DNA of 64,000 nt from JBOEGW01 sp050633625 (GTDB lineage Bacteria > Pseudomonadota > Alphaproteobacteria > Rhodobacterales > Rhodobacteraceae). Location: contig JBOEGW010000003.1 in the NCBI GenBank assembly GCA_050633625.1, positions 248,001-312,000 on the forward strand, read 5' to 3'. How positions within the stretch are numbered: position 1 is the first letter of the stretch; each line of letters opens with the position of its first letter. The notes beneath the pieces were generated by a model. That model saw only the letters and a program-made list of their open reading frames with translations, ran no database searches and was not told the DNA's origin. Position numbers and translations under genes: made by a program. Shown one piece after another: positions 1 through 8,611 of this stretch.

Positions 1-69
1 CCCAAAGGTTTGAACCCGGCCAAGGCCATCGCGGAAGTCAAAAAGATGATGGTTCAACGCACTATGTAA
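1..69 (+). CDS. 3' end of an unidentified gene (partial)
   Basis: Only the last 22 codons and a TAA stop are present; the peptide ends in ...EVKKMMVQRTM. The frame is open from the window edge and a good intrinsic terminator follows about 30 bases later, so this looks like the end of a real transcription unit. The fragment is too short to assign a family. Confidence 0.55.
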   Translation, partial: PKGLNPAKAIAEVKKMMVQRTM

Positions 70-99
70 GGGGCACAAACCCCCTGAACACTCAATAAA

Positions 100-128
100 C
101 TCCGCCTTCATCCGGCGGGGTTTTTCTT
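100..128 (+). terminator. Rho-independent terminator of the upstream gene
   Basis: CCGCC and GGCGG form a GC-rich hairpin with a short loop, followed directly by a T-rich tract (gggtttttctttg). It sits between the partial gene ending at 69 and creD. Confidence 0.8.
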
Positions 129-144
129 TGTCAAAAACTGCCCC

Positions 145-174
145 TTGACGACTTCATGAACATCGTTCACAAAT
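145..174 (+). promoter_or_regulatory. Candidate creD promoter with a small palindrome
   Basis: A TTGACG hexamer at 145-150 is followed after 18 bases by a weak -10-like ACAAAT. Between them lies a perfect inverted repeat, TGAAC-ATC-GTTCA (157-169), which could be an operator. The -10 match is poor, so this is only a suggestion. Confidence 0.3.
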
Positions 175-201
175 AGGGTCATTCTTTCAGGAGGTTTCTC
201 T

Positions 202-1608
202 ATGCGCCGTTCTCTCGGTATGCGATTTTTGATCGTCGCGGTTCTTACACTTCTCATGGGCATCCCGCTTCTGATGGCATCGGGGGTCATTCAAGACCGC
301 AAAAACTATTCGCGCAACACGCTCACAACCGTTGGCGCAGAATGGGGCGGGAAGCAGGTCGTCACCGGGCCGATCCTGATCGTTCCTGTACAAAAGACCG
401 AAATCCTCTCAGTCAAACAAGATGTCATCGACGACACAACGGGCGTTGTGAAACTTGATGACAAGGGCTTCCCGATCCAGCGGATTGTCGAAGTATCGAA
501 CACCACGTCCCGCGATCCGGTTTACCTGATGCCGGGCACTTTTGACGTCGAGGTCAACAGTAAAACGCAAACGCGCCATCGTGGCATTTTCAATGTTCCC
601 GTCTACACGGCAGGGATTGATATGGACTTCGATTTTCCAACCGAGTTGATCGAAGCCTCCCTCAAAGAAGGGGAAGAGGCTCGTTGGGCCGGGGCGACCC
701 TTGTGCTCTATGTCAGTTCAAACGCGGCTCTGCGCGGGGAAACGATCCTGACTCAAGGTGACAAGCCCCTCGCGATTGAACCGCTCGCCTCCTCCGATAA
801 CTCCGGCATCACGGCGCTGCTCGGGGATCCGCGCAATGGCGGCAGTTACCACCTCGATATTGGCTTGAACGGCGCTCAGAGCTTTGAAATCGCGCCTGTC
901 GGGCGCACCACGAAGGTCAACATGACCTCCGATTGGCCACATCCCAGTTTTCAAGGCGGCTTCTTGCCTGACAGTTCGGAGATTTCCGAGGAGGGCTTTT
1001 CGGCAGTTTGGACGATCCCCCATGTCGCACGTACATTGCCGCAGATTTCGCGCGAGAATTATCGCAGCACCGCCGCCCGCGCATCCTTTGGCTATCGGCT
1101 GTTTCAGCCCAATGATTTCTACCAGAAAGCACACCGCGCCACCGCCTATGGTATTTTGTTCATAGCGCTCACCTTCCTCACAGTGCTGCTGGTGGATCGG
1201 GTGAATGACAAGCCCGCGCACCCTGTCCAATACATCCTGATCGGCCTCGCACAATCGACATTCGTTTTGCTGATGGTGTCCTACGCGGAGCAATTTGGCT
1301 TTCTCATCGCCTATTTGATCGCCTCAGGCGCTGTCACGATCTTGATCACCCTTTTTGCGCTTGTTGGCTTGAAACTTGGCGCGCGAGCGTGGGTGCTTGG
1401 TGCCATGTTGATCGTGCTTTACGCCGTTCTGTACCTGATCCTTGAAAGCACGGATTATGCGCTTCTTGCCGGGTCCACCTTGGCCTTCGTCGCAATCGCC
1501 GCAACCATGTGGTTCACCCGAAATGAGGAATGGTACGGGCCAGAAGGTGCTGGGTTGTTTGCGCGCAAATCAAAGGTGGCCCCGCCGCCAGCCCCCCCCA
1601 AACCCTAA
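202..1608 (+). CDS. creD: CreD-family inner membrane protein
   Basis: The product is 468 aa, close to the usual ~450 aa of CreD. An N-terminal membrane segment (about residues 8-28) is followed by the family's typical 'GPILIVPV' region and a large periplasmic beta-rich domain. About five hydrophobic helices fill the C-terminal third (roughly 313-445). The tail is basic and Pro-rich. The start is supported by an AGGAGG ribosome site at about 190-195. In enterobacteria CreD belongs to the CreBC regulon and is linked to envelope integrity and beta-lactam response. No creBC genes are seen here, so control may differ. The gene converges on the ABC permease with only 4 bases between stops. Confidence 0.9.
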   Translation: MRRSLGMRFLIVAVLTLLMGIPLLMASGVIQDRKNYSRNTLTTVGAEWGGKQVVTGPILIVPVQKTEILSVKQDVIDDTTGVVKLDDKGFPIQRIVEVSNTTSRDPVYLMPGTFDVEVNSKTQTRHRGIFNVPVYTAGIDMDFDFPTELIEASLKEGEEARWAGATLVLYVSSNAALRGETILTQGDKPLAIEPLASSDNSGITALLGDPRNGGSYHLDIGLNGAQSFEIAPVGRTTKVNMTSDWPHPSFQGGFLPDSSEISEEGFSAVWTIPHVARTLPQISRENYRSTAARASFGYRLFQPNDFYQKAHRATAYGILFIALTFLTVLLVDRVNDKPAHPVQYILIGLAQSTFVLLMVSYAEQFGFLIAYLIASGAVTILITLFALVGLKLGARAWVLGAMLIVLYAVLYLILESTDYALLAGSTLAFVAIAATMWFTRNEEWYGPEGAGLFARKSKVAPPPAPPKP

Positions 1609-1612
1609 ACAG

Positions 1613-4138
1613 CTACTCCCGCGCGCGCAGCACAGAAGCTGGGCGCGCGGCCAATGGGCGCCAGGCAAACGCCAGCCCCGCCAGCGTCGTCAGAACAACG
1701 CCGCCGGCGATGATGATTGCCGCTGAGACCGGCGCAAACATGAACGCTGTGTCCATCACGAATTTGGAGACCGCCCAGCCCGCTAATCCACCACATAGCA
1801 CCGCAACACTGCCGGCCGCCGCGCCCAAAATGGCCGAACGCAGAGCGAAGTTCGCCAAAAGCGCCGCCCGACTTGCGCCAAGCGTTTTGAGCACCGCCGC
1901 TTCATAAGTCCGGCTGCGCTCGCCCGCCGCCGCCGCGCCGATCAAGACAACCCCGCCTGTAACAAGCGTGATCAACGCGCCGTAGGTGATGGCCGCCGCG
2001 ATTGTGCCCATCAATCCAGTCACCTGGCCAATCGCATCGCGCACCGAAATGACTGTAATGTTGGGATAGGTCCGGCTTAAATCCCGAAGAATTTCCGCCT
2101 CCTCGTCTTCCTGCGCATAAAGCGTCGCAATCCAACTGTGCGGTGCGCCAGCAAGCGCCGCCGGGTTCATTGCCAGCGTGAACCCCATGCCCGCAGTCGA
2201 GAAATTCACATCCCGAAAGGAGGCGATTTCGGCAGTGATATCGCGCCCCAGAATGTTCACAGTCATCGTGTCACCAAGCTCAAGGCCGATTTCAGCCGCC
2301 TCTTCGGCCACAAAGGAAATCAACGGTGGCCCGGTGTAATCCTCGGCCCACCATTCGCCTTGGGTAATCTCGGTGCGATCCGGCACGGAGGCGGAATATG
2401 TCACCCCGCGATCCCCCTGAACAATCCAATGATCCCCCGCAACTTCGCTGGCCGGTTTGCCATTAATCCGAGTGATCACACCGCGCAACATAGGCGCTGC
2501 ATCAAAGCGCGAAACGCCGCTGCGTGCTGTTATGTTCTCGCGAATTGCCTCGATTTGGTCCGGTTGAATGTCGACGACAAAAAAGCTCGGCGCGATGTCG
2601 GGAAGATCGCGCTCAATTGCACCGCGCAGGTTGGTGTCGATCTGGCCGACAGCGGCCAACACCGTCAACCCAAGCCCAAGCGACAGCACTACCGATGCCG
2701 CCTCGTTGCCCGGCCCGCCTACCGATGCAAACGCCATGCGAAGGCTCGGTCGCCCGCGCATCCACTGTCGCTTTGAGACAAAGCGCGCGAACTGGCGGAC
2801 GGCAATCCCGGCCAAGACCAAAAGCCCAAAGGCAAGCACCAAGCCGCCTGCCGTCCAAAGCGCGAGTTTCGCCACCCCGGACAGGACAGCAGCCAGCGCA
2901 ATGAGCGCCACCAGCAGCACCGCCGAGAGCAACATATATCGGGCGCGCGGCAATCGCCGATGGCCCTCGACAGCGCCCCGAAACAAGGCAGCAGCGCGTA
3001 TGTCTTCGGCGCGGGCGAGCGGCCAAAGCGTAAACACGCCCGCCGCCAAAACCCCATACAGCCCCGCCTCGATGAGCGGCGCGGCGCGCAGACCAATATC
3101 GGCAGGAATTGGCAATTGCGCAGAAATCAGCGGTCCAAAAAGCAGCGGCAAAAGCGCGCCTATGACCAAACCGAGCATCACGCCGATCATGGTCAGAACC
3201 CCGATTTGATAGAAATAGACTGCAAAAATCACGCGCGTCTCTGCGCCCAGGGTCTTGAGGGTGGCGATCGTTTCCGTTTTCTCGTTGAGATAGGCACGCA
3301 CCGCGGCTGAAATGCCAACGCCGCCAACCGCCAATCCGGCCAGCCCAACGAGCACCAAAAACGCGCCCAATCGTTCCACGAATTCGCTGATCCCCGGCGC
3401 GCCATTGCGCGCATCGCGCCAGCGTGGGCCAGACCCGATGAGCGCCGCTTTCACTTCGGCTTCCACCGCCGCCAAATCGCTGCCCGCAGGCAGATCCAAC
3501 CGATACTCGGCGTCAAACAGCGTGCCTTCGCGCATCAAGCCAGACCCGGCAAGACCATCAATACTGACAAGTGTGCGCGGGCCGAGCGCAAAGCCCGCAT
3601 TGGCGTTATCCGGCTCCAATGTAAGGGCCGCCATCACCGCGAAATCTTGTGATCCAAGCCGGACAACATCTCCCGGCCCGACCTCAAGGCGCGCCATCAA
3701 GAGCGGATCGAGAACCGCGCCGGGCAGGCCATTCTGCCCCGCAAGCGCCGTTTGGATATCCATCGCGGGATCAAGCTCTGGCGCGCCAAATAGAGGCCAG
3801 TATTGATCCACCGCCTTCAGTTGAGTGAGCGCGCGGTCGCTTTCGTCTGGCAACACCGCCATCGAGCGAAAATCAATAACCTCGCCCACCCGTGTCGCCA
3901 CGTTGTTGAGCACTGCCAACTCGTCCGCGGTTGCGCGCCTGTAGGTCAGCTCAACCGCCGCATCGCCCCCCAAGAGCACCGCGCCTTGGCTGGCAAGCCC
4001 GGCCTCAATCGAGGCGCGCACCGATCCCACAGCCGCAATCGCCGCAACCCCAAGCGCAAGACAGGCAAGAAACACCCGAAATCCTCGGAGACCACCGCGC
4101 AATTCCCGCCCTGCAATGCGCCAAGCGACCCCGCTCAT
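1613..4138 (-). CDS. ybbP: YbbP-like FtsX-family ABC transporter permease
   Basis: The product is 841 aa with the YbbP layout: one N-terminal membrane helix (about 17-37), a long periplasmic region, a first FtsX core of three helices (about 257-380), further central helices, a second periplasmic domain, and a second FtsX core near the C-terminus (about 710-830). The start codon overlaps the stop of the ATPase gene by four bases (ATGA), so the two are translationally coupled and form one exporter of the MacB/LolCDE type. In E. coli the same pair lies divergent from tesA, as here. The substrate is not known. Confidence 0.88.
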   Translation of the reverse strand: MSGVAWRIAGRELRGGLRGFRVFLACLALGVAAIAAVGSVRASIEAGLASQGAVLLGGDAAVELTYRRATADELAVLNNVATRVGEVIDFRSMAVLPDESDRALTQLKAVDQYWPLFGAPELDPAMDIQTALAGQNGLPGAVLDPLLMARLEVGPGDVVRLGSQDFAVMAALTLEPDNANAGFALGPRTLVSIDGLAGSGLMREGTLFDAEYRLDLPAGSDLAAVEAEVKAALIGSGPRWRDARNGAPGISEFVERLGAFLVLVGLAGLAVGGVGISAAVRAYLNEKTETIATLKTLGAETRVIFAVYFYQIGVLTMIGVMLGLVIGALLPLLFGPLISAQLPIPADIGLRAAPLIEAGLYGVLAAGVFTLWPLARAEDIRAAALFRGAVEGHRRLPRARYMLLSAVLLVALIALAAVLSGVAKLALWTAGGLVLAFGLLVLAGIAVRQFARFVSKRQWMRGRPSLRMAFASVGGPGNEAASVVLSLGLGLTVLAAVGQIDTNLRGAIERDLPDIAPSFFVVDIQPDQIEAIRENITARSGVSRFDAAPMLRGVITRINGKPASEVAGDHWIVQGDRGVTYSASVPDRTEITQGEWWAEDYTGPPLISFVAEEAAEIGLELGDTMTVNILGRDITAEIASFRDVNFSTAGMGFTLAMNPAALAGAPHSWIATLYAQEDEEAEILRDLSRTYPNITVISVRDAIGQVTGLMGTIAAAITYGALITLVTGGVVLIGAAAAGERSRTYEAAVLKTLGASRAALLANFALRSAILGAAAGSVAVLCGGLAGWAVSKFVMDTAFMFAPVSAAIIIAGGVVLTTLAGLAFAWRPLAARPASVLRARE

Positions 4139-4806
4139 CTGTCAAGCATCCCGTCCGTCAGCCCAATCACCCGATCACAGCGCGCCGCCAATTCCGGGGC
4201 ATGTGTCACAAGGATCAAGGTCGCGCCATGTTTGTCGCGCAGCCCAAACAGCAAATCCATAATCGCCTGCCCGGTGCTGCCATCCAGATTGCCTGTTGGC
4301 TCATCGGCGAGCAGGATTTCAGGGCGCGTGACCGCCGCGCGGGCCAGTGCCACACGCTGTTGTTCGCCCCCTGACATTTGCGCCGGATAATGGTCAAGGC
4401 GATGCCCCAGCCCCACCGCGTCCAGTTCTTCTCGCGCGCGCTCAAAGGCATCGCTCTTGCCTGCTAGCTCCAAGGGGGTTGCAACATTTTCCAAGGCCGT
4501 CATGGTCGAAATAAGGTGGAAAGACTGGAACACCACCCCCATATGATCCCTACGAAAGCGCGCCAGAGCATCTTCGCCCATCGGCGTCAGATCATGGCCC
4601 AATACAGCAACCTGCCCCGATGTCGCGCGCTCAAGCCCGCCCATCACCATAAGGAGAGACGACTTGCCAGACCCGGACGGCCCTGTAAGCCCCACCGTTT
4701 CCCCGCGCGCTACCGTTAGCGAAATGCCCTTCAAAATGTCCACCGGGCCAGCGTTGCCCATGAGCGAAAGCTTCGTGTCCGTTAAGGTCAAAACGGGGTC
4801 GGTCAT
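4135..4806 (-). CDS. ybbA: YbbA-like ABC transporter ATP-binding protein
   Basis: The product is 223 aa. The Walker A motif GPSGSGKSS (about residues 42-50), signature MSGGEQQRVALARA and Walker B ILLADEPTGNLD mark it as a LolD/MacB-type ATPase. A longer in-frame start exists at 4893, but the start at 4806 (MTDPVLTLTD) matches the usual family length and limits overlap with divergent tesA. The gene is coupled to the downstream ybbP permease by ATGA overlap. It supplies the ATPase of that inner-membrane complex, which probably acts on a lipid or envelope substrate (inference). Confidence 0.9.
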   Translation of the reverse strand: MTDPVLTLTDTKLSLMGNAGPVDILKGISLTVARGETVGLTGPSGSGKSSLLMVMGGLERATSGQVAVLGHDLTPMGEDALARFRRDHMGVVFQSFHLISTMTALENVATPLELAGKSDAFERAREELDAVGLGHRLDHYPAQMSGGEQQRVALARAAVTRPEILLADEPTGNLDGSTGQAIMDLLFGLRDKHGATLILVTHAPELAARCDRVIGLTDGMLDR

Positions 4807-4834
4807 CAGGCGCGCCTTTCGCAAAGTTCTTCCC

Positions 4835-5512
4835 ATGACATATGGGCGTTTGAGCTGCTTATCCAAGGGTATAGCCCTGTTCGCCTTACTCATTCCTTTA
4901 TCGCTCTCTGCCGCGCGCGCTCAGGACGTGGTTTTGCTCGCCTTTGGCGACAGTCTCACCCAAGGATATGGGCTAAAGCCGGGGGATGGATTTGTGCCGC
5001 AGTTGGAAGGCTGGCTCACGGCGCAGAGCGAAATGGATGTGAAGATCATAAACGGCGGGGTATCGGGCGACACAACGGCCGGAGGGGCTTCAAGGATCGC
5101 TTGGTCGCTCACGCCTGACGTAGACGCGGTGCTTGTCACGCTTGGCGGCAATGATCTGTTGCGCGGCTTTTCCCCTGCCCAGACCCGCACCAACCTCGAC
5201 GCCATTCTCACCGAAATCACCGGGCGGGGCTTGCCTGTGATCCTTGCGGGCATGAGTGCCGTCAGCAATTTCGGCGCGGACTTTAAAGAAGAGTTTGACG
5301 CACTCTATCCCGATCTCGCACAAAAACACGGCGCGATTTACTATCCTTTGTTTATGGAGGGCATGCAGACAAGTATCGCACAGGGAGCCCATAGTTTGGT
5401 GTCGCTCATGCAAGCGGATGGCATCCATCCCAACGCCCAAGGTGTGGCACTCAATGTTGCCGCGATTGGGCCAACGGTGCTGACACTGATCGAGACAGCC
5501 GCCGCGCGCTAA
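4835..5512 (+). CDS. tesA: TesA-like periplasmic GDSL esterase (arylesterase/lysophospholipase)
   Basis: The product is 225 aa from the ATG at 4835. This start places a clean signal peptide at the N-terminus (hydrophobic core then AARAQD); the longer frame from 4664 would read through the opposite-strand ATPase. SGNH blocks are visible: FGDSLTQGYG (Ser), GGVSGDTTAGG (Gly), GGNDLLRG (Asn) and DGIHPNAQG (Asp-His). The family hydrolyses acyl-CoA, lysophospholipid or aryl esters in the periplasm. The divergent order tesA / ybbA-ybbP is conserved with E. coli, hinting at a shared lipid-related role. Confidence 0.92.
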   Translation: MTYGRLSCLSKGIALFALLIPLSLSAARAQDVVLLAFGDSLTQGYGLKPGDGFVPQLEGWLTAQSEMDVKIINGGVSGDTTAGGASRIAWSLTPDVDAVLVTLGGNDLLRGFSPAQTRTNLDAILTEITGRGLPVILAGMSAVSNFGADFKEEFDALYPDLAQKHGAIYYPLFMEGMQTSIAQGAHSLVSLMQADGIHPNAQGVALNVAAIGPTVLTLIETAAAR

Positions 5513-5520
5513 GGCAAAGT

Positions 5521-6342
5521 CTACTTGGCAGCGCGAGGGGCCGGTGCGCGAAACGTCAACGAGGCCCATGCCGAATGCCAAACCGGCCCGGCGGCCGGAT
5601 CATCATTGCCAGTGTCCTCCATCACCACAGCGTCTACGAGATATTCAACATCTGGCGCGACCGGGAACACCACCTCGCCCGCCTCATTGGTTCGATACTG
5701 CGTCACCGTCACTTCGCCGTCCGAGTTTCGCGCAAACACCTCTACCAAAGCGTTCTTTCGTGCTGCCCCTTTGTGGTACACAGCCGCCCGAAACCCTTGC
5801 GCCAGATCATCAACATAGGGGTTATTCAGCGCAACGATCTCTGTGTTCAGGCCAATCTCGCGGTCCATCCCTGCCCCGTCGCCCACCGCGACAAGCGCTT
5901 TGGCATAGCGCGTATAGCCTTCGCGAAACGCCAGCTCTGGCAAGCCGCGCGCCGCATGTTGCGCCAAGACATCGCCCAAATCCTTATGCGCGACAAACCG
6001 TTCAAACAGCGCGCGTTCCCGGTAGCGCAGGCTATGTCCCTTCGTTTCATGCACGATCACCGCCAGCCCAGTTCCGGGCACTGACATATTCATCGCGGGA
6101 ATGTCACCTATGCGCCCCTCGACAGGGAACACCTCATCCCCCATGGTGAGCGCAAAGCGCGCGAATTGTTGGGGAAAATAGCTTTGCGGGGAGCCTTTGA
6201 AGCCTTCTCCGACCTTCAAGTTTGCACGCAAGGGCGCTCCGGGCTCAATCTGATAGGCCTCTGGGGCGATCCAAAATTCATGGGCGCGCACGGGGGTTGC
6301 GAGCGCGGCAATACAGGTGAGGAGACTAAGAATGAAACGCAT
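5521..6342 (-). CDS. DUF4198-family periplasmic protein, probably metal-uptake associated
   Basis: The product is 273 aa with a signal peptide ending ...TPVRA and a mature N-terminus beginning HEFW, the typical His-bearing start of DUF4198 proteins. The C-terminal half carries a beta-rich region (TNEAGEVVFPV) and ends in a basic tail. Members are commonly found beside Ni/Co or other metal transport genes and are thought to help metal capture in the periplasm. Here the gene is head-to-head with a HupE/UreJ permease, and their 5' ends overlap by 11 bases. Function is inferred from family and context. Confidence 0.78.
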   Translation of the reverse strand: MRFILSLLTCIAALATPVRAHEFWIAPEAYQIEPGAPLRANLKVGEGFKGSPQSYFPQQFARFALTMGDEVFPVEGRIGDIPAMNMSVPGTGLAVIVHETKGHSLRYRERALFERFVAHKDLGDVLAQHAARGLPELAFREGYTRYAKALVAVGDGAGMDREIGLNTEIVALNNPYVDDLAQGFRAAVYHKGAARKNALVEVFARNSDGEVTVTQYRTNEAGEVVFPVAPDVEYLVDAVVMEDTGNDDPAAGPVWHSAWASLTFRAPAPRAAK

Positions 6343-7531
6343 ATTGCACCTTTTGGGTCCGGGTCTCAGGACAGTGACACGCGGGAGCGCGCTGTCAACG
6401 GGGCGCGCCCTGCTCTACGCAATCGTGATGATTTTGGGTATGTTTTCGCCCCTTTCCGCGCATGAGATGTCGCCCGCGATTGGTGACATAACGGTGCGTG
6501 AGGACGGGGTGACGCTCAAACTGGCGCTCTCCGCTGAAGCCATGATGGCGGGGATTGATCTGTCCGCCCATGAGGAAACGAGCAATGCGCCTGAGGCCAT
6601 CACCTATGACGGGTTGCGCAGCCAATCTGCCGAAGCGCTCGAAGCCGCGTTCATGGAGCAGTGGCCCCTCCTGGCCCAAGGGTTTGACTTGACGGTTGGC
6701 GGGCTGCGCTTAGGGGAATTGAGCGCCAGCATCACCACCGATACCGATACCGACCCGGCCCTGACACGCATTTCCCGTCTCACTCTGACAAGCCCGTTGC
6801 CAGAAGGCGACGACCCGGTGATTTTTTCATGGGATCCGGAATACGGCCAATTGATCTTGCGCCAGGTCGTTGATGATCTTGCGCCGGACCAAGACGCTTA
6901 CGCGGCGCTGTTGAATGGTGGCGAAGCCTCCGCTCCGCTACCGCGAAATGGCACCGCCGAGATTGGCGTATTCAAGACCTTTATGGATTACATCGTGATT
7001 GGCTTTGAGCATATTTTGCCAAAGGGCCTTGATCATATCCTTTTCGTGCTGGGACTGTTTTTCTTCTCCTATCATTTGCGCCCTCTGTTTTGGCAGGTCA
7101 CGACCTTTACCTTGGCGCATTCGATTACGCTCGCTTTGGCAACATTGGGGGTGGTGAAGGTTTCAGGCGCAATCGTCGAGCCGCTCATTGCCGCGTCGAT
7201 CGCCTTTGTCGCGATTGAGAACATCTTTCAAACGAGGCTTTCGCGCTTTCGGTTTGCTGTGATTTTCGCATTCGGATTGCTGCACGGGCTGGGTTTTGCG
7301 TCGGTCCTTGGCGATATTGGCCTCGCGCCCGGTCAATTCGTTCTGAGCTTGATCGCGTTCAATGTGGGAGTCGAACTTGGCCAAATCACAGTGTTGCTCG
7401 CCGCGTTCCTGACCCTTGGAATTTGGTTCGGCAAGAAGCCATGGTACCGGGCACGCATCGCGGTGCCCGCGTCAGCGGCGATTGCCGTGGTCGGCCTTTG
7501 GTGGGTTTTTGAGAGGGTGATTCTCACCTAG
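6332..7531 (+). CDS. HupE/UreJ-family membrane protein (probable metal transporter)
   Basis: The product is about 399 aa. The ATG at 6332 has a GGAG site at 6321-6324; an upstream in-frame start at 6317 lacks one. After a signal-like segment there is a soluble domain of about 160 residues beginning HEMSPA, then a C-terminal block of about six helices. Conserved HupE features are visible: HILPKGLDHILFVLG, HSITLALA, IAFVAIENIF and GLLHGLGFASVLGD. HupE/UreJ proteins import nickel or related divalent metals. The start lies inside the divergent DUF4198 gene, so promoter elements must sit within coding sequence on both sides. Confidence 0.85.
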   Translation: MKRILHLLGPGLRTVTRGSALSTGRALLYAIVMILGMFSPLSAHEMSPAIGDITVREDGVTLKLALSAEAMMAGIDLSAHEETSNAPEAITYDGLRSQSAEALEAAFMEQWPLLAQGFDLTVGGLRLGELSASITTDTDTDPALTRISRLTLTSPLPEGDDPVIFSWDPEYGQLILRQVVDDLAPDQDAYAALLNGGEASAPLPRNGTAEIGVFKTFMDYIVIGFEHILPKGLDHILFVLGLFFFSYHLRPLFWQVTTFTLAHSITLALATLGVVKVSGAIVEPLIAASIAFVAIENIFQTRLSRFRFAVIFAFGLLHGLGFASVLGDIGLAPGQFVLSLIAFNVGVELGQITVLLAAFLTLGIWFGKKPWYRARIAVPASAAIAVVGLWWVFERVILT

Positions 7532-7568
7532 CACGCAATCCGACGACATGGTTAACGGTGAAAAAAGT

Positions 7569-7596
7569 AAAAAGGTAAGGTTAACCTTACCTTTTT
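7569..7596 (+). terminator. Perfect 28-bp palindrome, probable bidirectional terminator
   Basis: Fourteen-base arms (AAAAAGGTAAGGTT and its complement) match perfectly. As RNA this folds into a 12-bp stem with a TTAA loop, A-rich on the 5' side and ending in five T, 38 bases after the HupE stop. That is the form of a bidirectional intrinsic terminator. A protein-binding role is not excluded because the palindrome is perfect. Confidence 0.7.
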
Positions 7597-7623
7597 CAAA
7601 ATACCCCCTCAGGACGAATTCCC

Positions 7624-7690
7624 GTTTTGCACATATTGCGTTTTGCACCCTGTTTGACCCTCCGCAAAATGCGCTGGATCGCAAAAAACA
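7624..7690 (+). promoter_or_regulatory. Clustered GTTTTGCAC / GCAAAA repeats upstream of the LuxR gene
   Basis: GTTTTGCAC occurs at 7624-7632 and again at 7640-7648. Inverted GCAAAA copies follow near 7674 and 7682. The cluster lies 110-180 bases before the regulator's start and could be an operator or autoregulatory site; no known consensus is claimed. Confidence 0.3.
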
Positions 7691-7800
7691 CAATGTTTAC
7701 TTATCCCTATTGGTAGGTACCGACTGAAAGTTAGTTGTGCCAATCATAAACCGTGGCGGGAGCACTCCTTGCATCTTGCCTCGGGGAGAAGGGTTTCGTT

Positions 7801-8412
7801 TTGAGAGTATTGGTCGCTGCCGGTGAGGCTACGGTCAGGGACAGGGTTTTGGCTGCCTCCCGGGCAGTTGGAGGTTTCAACGTTCAATCGTTGACGCCAC
7901 CGGAAAATATTGTTCGCACTATGTCCAATGACATTGAGTCCACTGACCTTTTCCTTGTTGAGCTGAATCCAGACGAAACGCGCTCCGTGCGCGTTTTGAG
8001 AGACATGGTGCGCTTGAGTGCCAACACGCCGATCGCCGTCTTGACGGCCAAGCCCGACCTTGAGATCGCCAATCGCGCGCTGATGCTTGGGGCATGCGGC
8101 GTTATTGATCACATGCTTGACGCGGACGCGATTGGCCATGCTGTGCGCATGTTGCTCTTGGGTAATTGCGTGCTCGCTTATAAAGGCCGCAAACCTGTTG
8201 TGCCCGCCCCCGACACCACGCCGCTTTCGGACCGCGAACACCAAGTGTTGCGGGGCATTTGTGACGGTTTGCAAAACAAAGAAATCGCGCATCTTTACGA
8301 CATCAAAGAAGTCACAGTGAAGATGCACGTGCGCGCGATCATTCGCAAACTCAACGCACGCAATCGCACCCACGCGGCCATGCTTGCGCGCGATTATGGG
8401 CTGACGTTTTAA
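7801..8412 (+). CDS. LuxR/FixJ-type regulator with a degenerate receiver domain
   Basis: The product is 203 aa from a TTG at 7801, chosen because GGAGAAGGG lies 7 bases upstream and the protein then starts MRVLVAAGEA like a receiver. A GTG at 7753 is in frame but lacks a ribosome site. The C-terminal HTH is a normal LuxR type: LSDREHQVLRGICDGLQNKE followed by VTVKMHVRAIIRKL. The N-terminal domain is receiver-like but has lost the acidic pair (AAG in place of DD) and carries Glu where the phospho-Asp is expected (LFLVELN). It may work without phosphorylation. It converges on ccoS; targets are unknown. Confidence 0.82.
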   Translation: MRVLVAAGEATVRDRVLAASRAVGGFNVQSLTPPENIVRTMSNDIESTDLFLVELNPDETRSVRVLRDMVRLSANTPIAVLTAKPDLEIANRALMLGACGVIDHMLDADAIGHAVRMLLLGNCVLAYKGRKPVVPAPDTTPLSDREHQVLRGICDGLQNKEIAHLYDIKEVTVKMHVRAIIRKLNARNRTHAAMLARDYGLTF

Positions 8413-8449
8413 GCCAGACTTTCCCCTTTTTGGACCCATTCACCCAAAG

Positions 8450-8611
8450 TCAGTCGTTGGGCGGCGCCTCATCGTATTCACCTGACAAAATCCGTTCCGC
8501 ATCGCCTTGCGGATCGTCATATTGGCTTGAGCGCAACGTCCAGAAAAAAGCCGCCAAACCCAACCCGCCAAGCAGCAAGGAAATCGGAATGAGGTACACG
8601 AGTATGTTCAT
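8450..8611 (-). CDS. ccoS: CcoS, cbb3-type oxidase assembly protein
   Basis: This short gene encodes 53 aa: MNILVYLIPI at the start, one membrane helix (about 4-25), then a short acidic tail with FWTLRSSQYDDP, the typical CcoS block (normally W-x-x-xxGQFDD-like). CcoS is needed to place heme and copper in CcoN. The start codon overlaps the ccoI stop by four bases (ATGA), and it is the last gene of ccoGHIS. Confidence 0.93.
   Translation of the reverse strand: MNILVYLIPISLLLGGLGLAAFFWTLRSSQYDDPQGDAERILSGEYDEAPPND

Noticed and set aside
157..169. LexA box upstream of creD
   Set aside because: The palindrome is GAAC-N3-GTTC; alphaproteobacterial LexA sites are direct repeats with N7 spacing.
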